64,000 bases of DNA from Chloroflexia bacterium. Lineage in GTDB: Bacteria; Chloroflexota; Chloroflexia; DTKN01. The stretch's first letter is position 1, and each line of letters opens with the position of its first letter. The notes below the pieces were generated by a model. The model was given only the letters and a program-made list of their open reading frames with translations, was not told the origin of the DNA and did not search any database. Both the position numbers and the translations under genes were made by a program. Below, one piece after another: positions 18,008 through 27,375 of this stretch. Location: assembly GCA_016928715.1 (NCBI GenBank), contig JAFGKG010000101.1:1-64000 (forward strand). Direction: 5' to 3'.

Positions 18008-19894
18008 CTAGTAGCCCAGCTCTTTTAGGATCTCCTCCAGCTCAGGGTCCGCTTTCCTATCGACCCGGCCAATGTGCAGGTCCGCGCTCTCGATCCAGGC
18101 CTGGCAGGTCCGCAAGAAATGCTCCCCCTGTTCCTTCCAGGCGGCCGGCTCTTGTTCCAAAAGGTTGATCAATTCGTGTGGGTCCTGACGCAGATCATAC
18201 AGCTCTTGCTTGCCCTCCTGCATGGGGTGCCAGGGAAAGATATCGCTGGAGGCCCGATGCAGGATGAACTTTTGCTGTGCTGTACGGGCCGACACGGCCA
18301 GGGCATTGCGTTGTTCACTAAAGACCATATCCCGGGGCGCTCCCTCGCCCTCGATCAGCGAGAGCAGGCTGCGGCCCTCCGCCTGGGGGTGGGGCGGCAA
18401 TTCGTGCAGATCCAATACCGTGGGCAGAATATCCACCCCGGCCTCGACCAGGCCGGCGATGCGCCGGCCTGCCGGCAGGCCGCGCGGATAGTGCAGGATA
18501 AAGGGGACGTGGGTGGTGTCGTCGTACAGAGCCCAGTGTTCAAAGTAAACGTTGTGCTCGCTGAGGCTCTCGCCGTGGTCGGCCACGACCACGATCAGCG
18601 TGTTGTCGAGCAGGTCCAGTGCCTCCAAAACCTCCAGCAGATGGCCGATCTGGGCATCGGTGTAGGCAATCTCGCCGTCGTACTGGGCAATCGGATGGGC
18701 CAGGTCGGTCACATCGCCCACGATGCGGCGGCGCTCGGGGGGCACGTTGGCCATGCTGTCATTTTGGGGATCGTAGGGGTTGCCCTGGTAAAAGAGTGTG
18801 TCGTAGGGCGGCGGTGGCCTGTAGCTCCAGTGCGGATCGTAATAGTGCAGCCAGATAAAAAATTTGTCCCGATAGTGCTCCTCGATCCAGGCAATGCCCT
18901 GAGCGCTGACCTCTTCCGCGCGGCGTTCAGCCCGGGCACCGTCCTCTGGGGCGAAGGAAAAGAATTCGTCAAAGCCCTGGCCCAGGCCCGAGTAGGTCGG
19001 CAGCAGGAACTTGACCCCCACCACGGCGGCAGTGTGGTAGCCGTACCCCTGTAGGATCTGTGGCATGGTGGTTACCTCCTGGCTGAGGTAACCATTGTCG
19101 TAGAGTTGGTGGGTGCGGGGGTAGAGGGAGCTGAGCATCGAGGCGTGCGAGGGTGTAGTCACGGCCGCCTGACAGTAGGCCTGCTCAAAGAGCACGCCCC
19201 CTTTGGCCAACTGGTCCAGGTGGGGGCTGGTGTCGCGTTCGTATCCGTAGGCCGAGAGATGATCCGCCCGCAGGGTGTCTATACTGATGAGGATCACATT
19301 GGGCTGATTTTCCCGGCCTACCCGCAGGATCTCCTGGGAGGACAGGTGCGGCTGTCCCCAGGCCGCCCAGTCGTTGAGGGGGTTATCGCGGGGATCGGTG
19401 CAAAAGATCAGCGAGACCGTCTGATTGGCAAAGTCGGACAGGTCGAGGGAGACATCGATCCAGCCGCGGTCCTCGGGATTGTGGACGGGGTCGAGTTCCT
19501 GGGAAAAGAGGTAGTGTTCGCGGCCGCGCCGGTCCTGAAGAATGACCGCAAAGCGCACCCCATCGCCCGGCCCGCTCCAGGCATCCTGGTGCAGGCCGAT
19601 GGAGAATTCAAGCTGAGGCTGCTCGTATAGGCTCAGGTCGGCAAAGGTGATGCTGGAGGTGGGGTGGGCATAAAGGGCCGGCCGAACGGTGCCGACCGGA
19701 AATTCTGCTTGGATGTTGACGTGGTCGGGTGGGGCCTCGATGACGGCCGTGGATAGGGCGGTCAGCAGGTCGCACTCTCGGGGGCGCCGGACGCTGTGGC
19801 CCCTTGGCCAGAGTCCATAGGCCAGGGCCAGGAGCAGCAGGCCGATCAGCCAAGGCAGGATCTTTTTAAGCGGTAGGCTTTTCAGTGAGCGCAT
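18008..19894 (-). CDS. Membrane-anchored sulfatase-like hydrolase or transferase
   Basis: 628-aa alkaline-phosphatase-superfamily protein. A signal-anchor helix is at about 13-30, a beta-rich N-terminal region at about 40-190 and the sulfatase fold from about 195 (NVILISIDTLRADHLSAYGY). The metal site is conserved (SIDT, VVVADHGE, EHW). At the nucleophile position of the sulfatase C/S-x-P-S-R motif the protein has TTPSHASM, so formylglycine is not expected. Threonine there is known in phosphoglycerol/phosphoethanolamine transferases, so a surface-polymer transferase or phosphodiesterase is possible. It is last in a minus-strand run behind the CAP-domain gene (28-bp gap). Confidence 0.85.
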   Translation of the reverse strand: MRSLKSLPLKKILPWLIGLLLLALAYGLWPRGHSVRRPRECDLLTALSTAVIEAPPDHVNIQAEFPVGTVRPALYAHPTSSITFADLSLYEQPQLEFSIGLHQDAWSGPGDGVRFAVILQDRRGREHYLFSQELDPVHNPEDRGWIDVSLDLSDFANQTVSLIFCTDPRDNPLNDWAAWGQPHLSSQEILRVGRENQPNVILISIDTLRADHLSAYGYERDTSPHLDQLAKGGVLFEQAYCQAAVTTPSHASMLSSLYPRTHQLYDNGYLSQEVTTMPQILQGYGYHTAAVVGVKFLLPTYSGLGQGFDEFFSFAPEDGARAERRAEEVSAQGIAWIEEHYRDKFFIWLHYYDPHWSYRPPPPYDTLFYQGNPYDPQNDSMANVPPERRRIVGDVTDLAHPIAQYDGEIAYTDAQIGHLLEVLEALDLLDNTLIVVVADHGESLSEHNVYFEHWALYDDTTHVPFILHYPRGLPAGRRIAGLVEAGVDILPTVLDLHELPPHPQAEGRSLLSLIEGEGAPRDMVFSEQRNALAVSARTAQQKFILHRASSDIFPWHPMQEGKQELYDLRQDPHELINLLEQEPAAWKEQGEHFLRTCQAWIESADLHIGRVDRKADPELEEILKELGY

Positions 19895-19922
19895 CTGGAC
19901 CTCGGGGTGAAATTCGCTTTGC

Positions 19923-20855
19923 TCACTGGTTGATGTGGGCAGGCCCGGTCAACAGCAAGAGGGCGGACTGGATTTGAAGCGAGGTCGGTTCCTGCTGCGC
20001 TGGTTGAGTGATGGGGGGGGGTTCTTGTAGGAGGATCTCGTCGCTGGCCTCAAAGATGCGGCCCTGATGATCCCGGCTTTGCACATAGAGGGTTTTGCGG
20101 CTATTGCCGGCGGGCAGTTGCCAAAGCTTCCACGGCTCGTAGCGCAGCCATGGTGTCCAGTTCAGGCCATCCTGGCTCAGACGCATCTCGCTCAAGTCTG
20201 GCCCGCCATATTGATAGATATGCACGATCCGTTCGCTGGTAGTATAGGCCTCGGATTCGATGACCAAGGGATAGACGTCCGAGCAGGCGCCCAAATCGAG
20301 GGTCCAGTAGTGTTGGTAGCCCCAGCTTTCACCAGGGTAGCTATCCTGGGGGTCAAAGGCATAGCCCACGCCGGCCTCGCGCACCTCGGTGTTGAGCAAA
20401 TTGGCACGGTGCTGGGGGCTGTTCATCCAGGCCTGTACCACCTCCTCCGGATCGGTATAGCCCACGCCGACGTTCTCTGCCAGCACAAACCAGCAGGTGT
20501 AGCCTTGGACCCCGATGCGGTCCCAGGGAGAGGTATCGCCCCGGCCTTTGTGCCCAAAAAAGTCATCCTCAGCCATACTCTGGCTGTGCAACTGGGCGGC
20601 CTCACTCAGCAGGGGATTCAAGCGTAGGGGAGGCAGCCGGCCCTGCTCGTAGCGGGCCCGATTGATCGCCACAAGTAATTCGTGGCCCCGCCGGACCTGG
20701 GGGTCTGAGGTCGGCAAGTCTTTGCCTTTGCCGGCAGCTTGACTGCCCATGAGGGCAGCAAGTGTTCCGCGCGACTGGGGCGTAATGCCCGGAAACGCCC
20801 ACAACAGCACCAGGATCAACAATGGCCATATAACGATCCGCATATTGCTGCTCAT
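19923..20855 (-). CDS. Secreted CAP (SCP/PR-1) domain protein
   Basis: About 310-aa exported protein. I start it at ATG 20855 (GGGGAG upstream) because the longer ORF overlaps the end of the TPR gene and lacks a signal. From this start there is an N-terminal hydrophobic segment (MRIVIWPLLILVLLWAF). Residues about 55-190 form a CAP domain: ELLVAINRARYEQGRLPPLR, AQLHSQSMAEDDFFGHKG, AENVGVGY and QAWMNSPQHRANLL. The final 120 residues are beta-rich and unassigned. CAP proteins act outside the cell; the molecular activity of bacterial ones is mostly unknown. Confidence 0.87.
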   Translation of the reverse strand: MSSNMRIVIWPLLILVLLWAFPGITPQSRGTLAALMGSQAAGKGKDLPTSDPQVRRGHELLVAINRARYEQGRLPPLRLNPLLSEAAQLHSQSMAEDDFFGHKGRGDTSPWDRIGVQGYTCWFVLAENVGVGYTDPEEVVQAWMNSPQHRANLLNTEVREAGVGYAFDPQDSYPGESWGYQHYWTLDLGACSDVYPLVIESEAYTTSERIVHIYQYGGPDLSEMRLSQDGLNWTPWLRYEPWKLWQLPAGNSRKTLYVQSRDHQGRIFEASDEILLQEPPPITQPAQQEPTSLQIQSALLLLTGPAHINQ

Positions 20856-20946
20856 TACCGACTCCCCGGGCTTGACTCTCTTGTTGTATTCTACCAAAAA
20901 GGTGAATGGTTTGCAAGCATGGCCGAAAGGCCGCGGCCCAGCCGTC

Positions 20947-23799
20947 CTAGGGTGCCGCGGACTCGGTGGGTACCGGGGTGGATACGGGCTGGCCCAGTTG
21001 TTCCAGCCAGTCCGCGATTTCTTGGCAACTAGCCTCTTCGTCGGCACTGCGCTGCTTCTTTTCGGGCCGTTCCTGGCACATCCGCTCGACCTGCTGGAAA
21101 TGTTCCAGTGCTTGTTGCTCGTTCAATTGGGCAAAATAGGCCACGCCGAGGTGGTAAAGGGCCGCGATATTCTTTTTGTCAGATTGCTGAGCCTGGAAAA
21201 AATAGTCCAGGGCCAGGCTGCTGCTGGCCTGGGCTTCATAGACCAATCCCAGGCCATAGAGGGTGTTAAAATCGTTGCGCTGCAGGCCGTAGGCCTGCTT
21301 GAGGTAATCAAGCGCCTGATCGAACTGGCTTTTCTCATAGGCCACCCGGCCCAGGCCGCTCAGTGCCGCCGGAACGTCCCGATCAACAGCGTTCTGGGCC
21401 TTTTGCCATTCGTCTTGGGCCTGATTCAGCAGGGCGTTGTCGGCCTCGCCCTCATTTTTCTTCCAGAGATACTTTTCTAAATAGATCGCGCCTCGCTCGA
21501 GGCGGGCCTTGAGCCTGGTCTCGGGTTGGCCCGCGGCCTTGTCGATCGCCAGGGCAAAATTGTCCAGGGCCTTTTCTTGATCCCCCAGTTTCATATCGAC
21601 TTGTCCCAAGCGCAGGTAGGCCTGGGCATAATTGGGGTTGCTGTCCACGGCCTTTTGAAACTCTTGCCGCGCCAACTCAATGTCCCCGGTCTCCTCGGCT
21701 ATTTCGCCCAGGCCAAAATGTCCGCGGGCACTGTTGATTTCCTTATCGATGAGTTCCTGGTAGGTCGCGCGGGCCTCGGCAAACTTTTTGGCGGCCTCGT
21801 CGGGCTGGCCATCATCGAGGCTTTTCGCCTGCTGACGCAGGGCCTCGGCCAGGCCCAGGTAGGCCTCCAGCCGGCTGCTGTCCCGCTCCTTGGCTGTACG
21901 AAAGGCGTTGACGGCATGGTCAAACTCTTGGTCGGCCAGATAGATTTCCCCTCGCAGGTACAGGGCGGGATACCACTGGGGATGTTTTTCCAGGGCCTGC
22001 TTCAGTTCGTCTATCGCCAGTTCCGACGGTGCTTTTTCCTGGGTGATGAGGCGCCAGACATAGACAAAGATGGAAGGCCGGCCCTCCTCCTTGGCCAAAG
22101 CCAGATAGAGCTCGGCTTGGGCCAGGTGGACTTGGGCCAGGACGTCATCGTTGCGCTTGGCCCAGGCCAGGGCATAGCGGGCCCGGCCAGGGTTGGCTTT
22201 GGGACCCTCGCGCAGGGCGGTACCCCGGGAACGGCGCCGGCGGCTCTCCTCCATGGCGAGATCCAGGGCGGTGTCCAGCTCTCGAGAGGCCCTGCTCAAC
22301 TCTTGCTCTTGCAGCAGGCTGCGACCCAGGGCGACGTAGGCCAGGGCCAGGGAATCGTCCTCCCGCACGGCGAACAGGGCGGCCTCTTTGGCTAAGGCGA
22401 TCTTTTCCTGCTCGCGGTAGGCTTCGGATAGGGCGGCCCAGGCCGCGGCGTGGTGACGATCCTCCTGGGTCACCCGTTCAAGTTGGGCCACGGCGCTTGC
22501 CGTCCCTTGGCTGCCCCCACGGGCCAGGTAGGCCCGCCCTAGATTGTATCGGGCCGGCAGGAGGTCCAAGGCCGGCTCTTTGTCCGGCGTGGCCGAATCG
22601 ACGATGGCCCGCAACAGTTGGATGGCCTCATCCAGAGAGGTGGGCGCCAGCGCGCCCAGGGACTCGCGGGTGAGTATGGTGACGGCCTTGTTGTGGGCAA
22701 CGCCAAGACAGATGGGGTCATCACTCTCCTGGGGACAGTTCGGACCATATCGCTCAGTGAGCAGCCGATCATAGGTCTGCTGGGCCTGTGCATAGTCCCC
22801 GCCCAGCCATTGCAGAGCGGCCCAGTGGAACTGTAGGACCTCTGAAGAGGGCCCGGTCGTGGCTTCATCGGGCGGTTTTTGGTCCTCGATGCGCTCAAAC
22901 TGGCCCAGGTAAAAGTGGGCCAGCCAGGTGACGGTTTGGGCAACCTCCTGGGGTGAGACCCCCTCGGTTGAACCGCCTCCGTAGAGCGAAAAGGTGGGCG
23001 GGGTCATCATCAACTGCAGATACTGCTCAAACTCGGGAACCTCGCGATCCAGGCGGGGGTTGATCGTCAGGTGGAGGTTGTAGCGGGGCGGGCTTTGTTG
23101 CTGCAGCCAACCCCAGAGCAACAGGTCGGCGTCATTGTTGCGGGCAAAGTCAAGGGCGAGGGCGGGTCGGAGTGGCGCATCTGCGGATAACTCCAGGCGG
23201 ACCAGGTCTGCCAGGCCTTGTTCTTGCAAGGACTGCTCCACCAGGGAGAGCAGTTCCTGGCTTGACTGTCTTGCCCGGAGGGAGGGGGCCATATTATCAC
23301 TCATCGAGAGAGGAGCCAGGAGAATCGTGAGGCGGTGGGGCCGTTTAGGGGTGATCCAGCGCTCCCGTAGGATCACCACCAGCAGGGGAATGCCGACAAT
23401 GAGGACGGTCCCTATGAGGAGGCGCACCAGAATGTCGGGAGTGGACTGCTGTTTCGGCTCGATCTTGGCGGAGAGTTGTGGAGGGTTCGTACTCGTAGAA
23501 AGGGGCTGTGTCTTGGAGCCTTGCAGCCCATTCTTGACCACCTGCATGCGTTCCAGCACCTGCCGACTATGTGCCTGCCAGCGCTGGCGCTTTGTCTCTG
23601 GATCGGCGGGCTGCTCTTCCTGCCAGGAGCGAGAGGAGGATGGGGATCGGCTGGGCTGGGCAGGTCGTCGTCTCCGCCTTGGTCCTTCGGCAAGGCCGCG
23701 GAGCCAGAGAAAAAACCTTTGGCGCCATTCAATGGGCAGGACCAGCAGGAGCAGGAGTAGTATCAAAAGGGCGAGGGCGGAACCGAATAGCCAGATCAT
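20947..23799 (-). CDS. Large membrane-anchored TPR protein
   Basis: 950-aa protein. Two N-terminal hydrophobic segments (residues 3-22 and 122-144) enclose a basic, disordered stretch. Residues about 155-260 look like a TolB-N/CsgG-like alpha-beta region (LTILLAPLS, DADLLLWGWL). The rest is made of many tetratricopeptide repeats (e.g. HWAALQWLGGDYAQAQQTYDRLL, AYLRLGQVDMKLGDQEKALDNF, ALYHLGVAYFAQLNEQQALEHF). It is a scaffold without visible catalytic motif. It begins three bases after the DnaB-like ATPase stop, so the two are probably made together. Confidence 0.87.
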   Translation of the reverse strand: MIWLFGSALALLILLLLLLVLPIEWRQRFFLWLRGLAEGPRRRRRPAQPSRSPSSSRSWQEEQPADPETKRQRWQAHSRQVLERMQVVKNGLQGSKTQPLSTSTNPPQLSAKIEPKQQSTPDILVRLLIGTVLIVGIPLLVVILRERWITPKRPHRLTILLAPLSMSDNMAPSLRARQSSQELLSLVEQSLQEQGLADLVRLELSADAPLRPALALDFARNNDADLLLWGWLQQQSPPRYNLHLTINPRLDREVPEFEQYLQLMMTPPTFSLYGGGSTEGVSPQEVAQTVTWLAHFYLGQFERIEDQKPPDEATTGPSSEVLQFHWAALQWLGGDYAQAQQTYDRLLTERYGPNCPQESDDPICLGVAHNKAVTILTRESLGALAPTSLDEAIQLLRAIVDSATPDKEPALDLLPARYNLGRAYLARGGSQGTASAVAQLERVTQEDRHHAAAWAALSEAYREQEKIALAKEAALFAVREDDSLALAYVALGRSLLQEQELSRASRELDTALDLAMEESRRRRSRGTALREGPKANPGRARYALAWAKRNDDVLAQVHLAQAELYLALAKEEGRPSIFVYVWRLITQEKAPSELAIDELKQALEKHPQWYPALYLRGEIYLADQEFDHAVNAFRTAKERDSSRLEAYLGLAEALRQQAKSLDDGQPDEAAKKFAEARATYQELIDKEINSARGHFGLGEIAEETGDIELARQEFQKAVDSNPNYAQAYLRLGQVDMKLGDQEKALDNFALAIDKAAGQPETRLKARLERGAIYLEKYLWKKNEGEADNALLNQAQDEWQKAQNAVDRDVPAALSGLGRVAYEKSQFDQALDYLKQAYGLQRNDFNTLYGLGLVYEAQASSSLALDYFFQAQQSDKKNIAALYHLGVAYFAQLNEQQALEHFQQVERMCQERPEKKQRSADEEASCQEIADWLEQLGQPVSTPVPTESAAP

Positions 23800-23802
23800 C
23801 TC

Positions 23803-24870
23803 CTACTCGTAGACCAGCTTCTCATCAATCAAGCGTTGCTCGACGATGCTACCGAGTGGATTGAAGCAAAAGTATTCCGAGCGCAATTCGAACTCGACAT
23901 CGATCATTGCCTTGCCCGCCCGGTTCTTTTCGACGGTAAAGACGATCCAGTTGCGATAGGACTCGGCCTTGTAGGGATCGAAGGCAATGTGGTCTCGACT
24001 GACGATATAGTATTTGTTGTTCATAATGATGGCGACATCGCATTCATAGTCCAGGGCCGAGCTGCCGCGTAGATGGTGTAGGTGGAGGCGTTTGGCCCGC
24101 AACCCCTCCCGACCGGCGGCCACGATAGCAAAAACGGGAATGTTCAAGGACAGCGCGAGGTCCTTGAGCCCCTCCACAACAATGGTCACTTTGTCATTTT
24201 CGTCCACGGTCTTGATGGGCTCAACAGAGACTTTTTGTAGATAATCGACAAAGAGGACGACGTTGCCCTCGCAGGTCGTGACCAGTCGGTGGGCGAGCGA
24301 ACGCAGGGATTGCAGGTTGGTGCTGATGGGATTGCCTTTCATCACGATCAGGCGGTTGGCGTATTCGGCGATCTTTTTAAGCGAGTTTCGGGCTAGGGTG
24401 TGGCCCTGCAGGATTTGGTACAGCCCCTGGGATCTGGCCTCCCCGGTCCGTTTGGTCAGCACCACGTTGCGCAGGTCGCGCATCCGCAGGCCGTGCTGGT
24501 ATTCCTGCGAGTTCAGGTCGATGCTTTCCATACAGAGCAGGCGATGCAGCAGGTGTGTTTCCGGGTGCTCGTAAGAAACATAGAAGGCATAGATCTTTTC
24601 ATTGGCGGCCAAGTTGCGGGCTGCCTGCAGGGCAAACATGGTCTTGCCGATGCCCTGGGCTCCCCCCAGTAGGATCAGATCTCCACGCATCAAGCCGCCG
24701 CCGACAACGCGATCGATTTGATCAAAACCCATCGGCAGCGGCACATAGTCCTCCATTTGTCCCAATGTGACCTGCTGGTCAGCCTGACGCAGCACTTGGG
24801 CAATGGTCAACGGTGTGCTCGTGGGCCAATGGGGCTCTTCCTCTTGGGGAATTTTGCGGATTTCGCCCAT
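23803..24870 (-). CDS. DnaB-like RecA-fold ATPase
   Basis: 355-aa protein matching only the C-terminal (RecA/KaiC-like) domain of the replicative helicase DnaB. Walker A GGAQGIGKTMFA is near 70, a glutamate-bearing YVSYEHPE near 95, Walker B VVLFVDYLQKV near 210, then LRGSSALDYECDVAI and VEKNRAGKA as in DnaB motif H4. It lacks the DnaB N-terminal hexamerisation domain, so it is not the main helicase. I prefer ATG 24870 (GGGAGA upstream) to GTG 24873. Its stable partner seems to be the TPR protein; the function is unknown. Confidence 0.82.
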   Translation of the reverse strand: MGEIRKIPQEEEPHWPTSTPLTIAQVLRQADQQVTLGQMEDYVPLPMGFDQIDRVVGGGLMRGDLILLGGAQGIGKTMFALQAARNLAANEKIYAFYVSYEHPETHLLHRLLCMESIDLNSQEYQHGLRMRDLRNVVLTKRTGEARSQGLYQILQGHTLARNSLKKIAEYANRLIVMKGNPISTNLQSLRSLAHRLVTTCEGNVVLFVDYLQKVSVEPIKTVDENDKVTIVVEGLKDLALSLNIPVFAIVAAGREGLRAKRLHLHHLRGSSALDYECDVAIIMNNKYYIVSRDHIAFDPYKAESYRNWIVFTVEKNRAGKAMIDVEFELRSEYFCFNPLGSIVEQRLIDEKLVYE

Positions 24871-24914
24871 CACATTTCTCCCGCCGCTCTCATTTCGCTC
24901 TCACGGGTTTTCCC

Positions 24915-24943
24915 ATTGTACTACAAATCTCCTCTATACGCAA
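24915..24943 (-). promoter_or_regulatory. Promoter of the DnaB-like/TPR/CAP transcript
   Basis: On the minus strand TTGCGT (24938-24943), 17 bp, TACAAT (24915-24920). It lies 12 bp from the divergent promoter at 24956, so one regulator could affect both. Confidence 0.6.
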
Positions 24944-24955
24944 CGTTCCAAAGCT

Positions 24956-24984
24956 TTGACAGCACCGAGGGCTGCATGTATAAT
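24956..24984 (+). promoter_or_regulatory. Consensus promoter of the glycosyltransferase operon
   Basis: TTGACA 24956-24961, 17-bp spacer, TATAAT 24979-24984 with a TG extension: a full consensus. ATG 24983 of the longer ORF falls inside the -10 box, which argues that translation starts downstream at TTG 25025. Confidence 0.8.
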
Positions 24985-25024
24985 GAGGCCACTTTTGCCG
25001 GTGGACAATCCAAGGAGACCTGAA

Positions 25025-26170
25025 TTGCGCATCTCGGTGGTTGGACCGACCTTTCCCTATCGGGGAGGCATTGCCCACTATACCACGCTGCTGGTACAAT
25101 ACCTGCGCCAGCGACAACACGAGGCCTATCTGCACTCCTATCGCCGCCAATACCCCAAACTGTTCTTTCCGGGCAATACGGATCCGGATCCCAGCGAGCA
25201 GGCCCTCTGCGTCGACTGCGAGTACATCCTCGACCCCATCCTGCCCTGGACCTGGTGGCGCACCTTTCGGCGCATCCGCCAACTGGACCCGGCGCTGCTC
25301 CTGCTGCAGTGGTGGACGCCCTTTTGGACCCCCGTCCTCTTTGCCCTGACGGCCTGGATCCACCATTGGACCCACATCCCCATCCTCTTTTTGTGCCATC
25401 ATATCATCCCTCCCGATGGTGGACCGCTCGATTGGTCCCTGGCCCGCTTTGTCTTTCAGCGCGCCAATGGCTTTATCGTGCTCTCTGAGGAGGATTTTGC
25501 CCTGCTGCGGCGGGCCCTACCCCAGGCCTACATCCGGGGGACGACCCTGCCGGCCCTGCCCAGATTTGGCCAGCCCCTCCCCCAGGCCGAGGCTCGCAGC
25601 CGGCTCGGACTGCCCTCGGATGAGCCCGTACTGCTCTTTTTTGGCTTTGTGCGGCGCTACAAGGGGCTGCGCTACCTGTTGCAGGCCCTGCCCCAGGTGC
25701 GGCAGCGCTTGCCGCTGCGACTGCTGGTCGTCGGCGAATTCTGGGAGGATGAACGCCCTTATCAGGAGTTGCTGGACGAACTGGACCTGCAGGACAGCGT
25801 CCAATTGATCAATCGCTACGTGCCTAACGAGGAGATGGGCCTCTATTTTTCCGCCGCCGATGTCGTCACCCTGCCCTACCTGGAGGCCAGCCAAAGCGGC
25901 GTTGTGCAGATGGCCTTTGCCTTCAAACGCCCGGTCATTACGACCCGGGTGGGCGGCCTGGCCGATACCGTTGAGGACGAGAAAAGCGGGCTGATCGTCC
26001 CGCCCGGGGACAGTGCTGCCCTGGCCCAGGCCATCCTGCGCTACTTTGAAGACGACCTCGGCCCACGCTTTCAGGCCTACATCGAGCAGAGCGAGGAGTC
26101 CTTTGCCTGGGATCGGTTGATCGACTTGGTCGAACTGATGCACACCGAGATCCTCCGACGGGGCTCCTGA
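25025..26170 (+). CDS. Glycosyltransferase, family 4 type
   Basis: 381-aa GT-B glycosyltransferase. The start is TTG 25025 with AAGGAG seven bases upstream; earlier starts lie in the promoter. N-terminal acceptor domain begins RISVVGPTFPYRGGIAHYT; the C-terminal nucleotide-sugar domain has LLFFGFVRRYKGLRYLLQAL near 205-225 and the E-x7-E region PYLEASQSGVVQMAFAF near 285-300. It probably acts in cell-surface glycan or glycolipid synthesis on the cytoplasmic face. The next gene overlaps by one base (TGATG). Confidence 0.88.
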   Translation: MRISVVGPTFPYRGGIAHYTTLLVQYLRQRQHEAYLHSYRRQYPKLFFPGNTDPDPSEQALCVDCEYILDPILPWTWWRTFRRIRQLDPALLLLQWWTPFWTPVLFALTAWIHHWTHIPILFLCHHIIPPDGGPLDWSLARFVFQRANGFIVLSEEDFALLRRALPQAYIRGTTLPALPRFGQPLPQAEARSRLGLPSDEPVLLFFGFVRRYKGLRYLLQALPQVRQRLPLRLLVVGEFWEDERPYQELLDELDLQDSVQLINRYVPNEEMGLYFSAADVVTLPYLEASQSGVVQMAFAFKRPVITTRVGGLADTVEDEKSGLIVPPGDSAALAQAILRYFEDDLGPRFQAYIEQSEESFAWDRLIDLVELMHTEILRRGS

Positions 26171-27375
26171 TGCGGATTGCCTTTCTATCCACCTCCAGCT
26201 TGCTCTATCCCTCCGCCCTGGGCCGTTGGTTTCCCCTGGCCCGTGAGATGACGCGCCTGGGTCATACCGTGCATTTTGTGACCCTGCACCATGATTTTAC
26301 GCCCTCGCTGCGCCGGCCCCGCCGGCGGGACGGTGTGTACGTCCATTACGTGGGGCCGATGCACGTACGCGGCTGGGGCGACGAGCGCCGGCCCCTGGCG
26401 CCCCTGCCCTTGCTGGGGGTGGCCCTGCGGTCCACCCTGGCCCTGTTGCGACGGGCGCTCGCCCTGGAGGTGGATGCTTACCACGTCTGCAAGCCCCAAC
26501 CGATGAACGGCCTGGCCGGCTGGCTGGCCGCCCGCTGGCGGCGGCGGCCCCTTTACCTGGACTGTGATGACTATGAGGCCGGGGCCAACCGCTTTACCGG
26601 TGGGGGACAGCAGGCGGTGGTGCGCTGCTTTGAGGATCGCCTGCCCCGTTGTGCGGCCGGCGTCACGGTGAATACCCACGCGCTCGAGAGGCGGGTGCAG
26701 GGCCAGGGCGTCCCCGCGGACAGGATCTTTTACGTGCCCAATGGCGTGGAACAGGATCGCTTTGCCGGCCTGGATCCGGCCCAGGGGCGGCGGCTGCGCC
26801 TCCACTACGGGCTGGAGGGCAAAGCGACCGTTCTCTACCTGGGCACCCTGAACCTCTCCTCCCACCCCCTGGGGTTGCTGCTGCAGGCCTTTGCCTACCT
26901 GAGCCAAAGCCTGCCCCAGGCCCACCTGGTCATGGTCGGTGGGGGCGAGGACCGGGCTCGGTTGGAAGGGCGGGTGCGGGATATGGGCCTGCCAGGACGG
27001 GTGACCTTTACCGGTGCCATCGCCCCTCAGGAGGTGCCGGCCTATTTTCTACTGGGGGATGTCTCGGTCGATCCGGTCTATGACGATGCCGTAGCCCGGG
27101 CTCGCTCGCCGCTCAAGATCTTTGAGAGCATGGCCTGCGGGGTGCCGGTCGTTGCCGGGGACGTGGGGGACCGCCGGGAGATCCTGGCCGAAGGACGGGC
27201 CGGCCGCTTGGTCCCCCCCGGGGATGCGCGGTTGCTGGCCCAGGGCCTGCAGGAACTGCTGCTCCAGGATGATCTGCGAGCCCAGTTGAGTGCAGCCTCT
27301 CTGGAGCAGGTGCAGCGCTATTACTGGCAGCGGCTGGTGCACCGCTTTCTGGCCGTCTATGGAGAAGCCGCATGA
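26170..27375 (+). CDS. Glycosyltransferase, family 4 type
   Basis: 401-aa GT-B transferase. The N-terminal half begins MRIAFLSTSSLLYPSALGRWF; the C-terminal donor domain shows VLYLGTLNLSSHPLGLLLQAF and the conserved KIFESMACGVPVVAGDVGDRREIL near 315-340. It is translationally coupled to the gene before (one-base overlap) and after (ATGA). Donor and acceptor sugars cannot be read from sequence. Confidence 0.9.
   Translation: MRIAFLSTSSLLYPSALGRWFPLAREMTRLGHTVHFVTLHHDFTPSLRRPRRRDGVYVHYVGPMHVRGWGDERRPLAPLPLLGVALRSTLALLRRALALEVDAYHVCKPQPMNGLAGWLAARWRRRPLYLDCDDYEAGANRFTGGGQQAVVRCFEDRLPRCAAGVTVNTHALERRVQGQGVPADRIFYVPNGVEQDRFAGLDPAQGRRLRLHYGLEGKATVLYLGTLNLSSHPLGLLLQAFAYLSQSLPQAHLVMVGGGEDRARLEGRVRDMGLPGRVTFTGAIAPQEVPAYFLLGDVSVDPVYDDAVARARSPLKIFESMACGVPVVAGDVGDRREILAEGRAGRLVPPGDARLLAQGLQELLLQDDLRAQLSAASLEQVQRYYWQRLVHRFLAVYGEAA

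Noticed and set aside
20856-21047. N-terminal extension of the CAP-domain protein
   Set aside because: The extra residues are translated from the 3' end of the TPR gene and remove the signal peptide from the N-terminus.
24803-25024. N-terminal extension of the first glycosyltransferase
   Set aside because: It covers the divergent promoter region and an ATG inside the -10 box; TTG 25025 has the ribosome-binding site.
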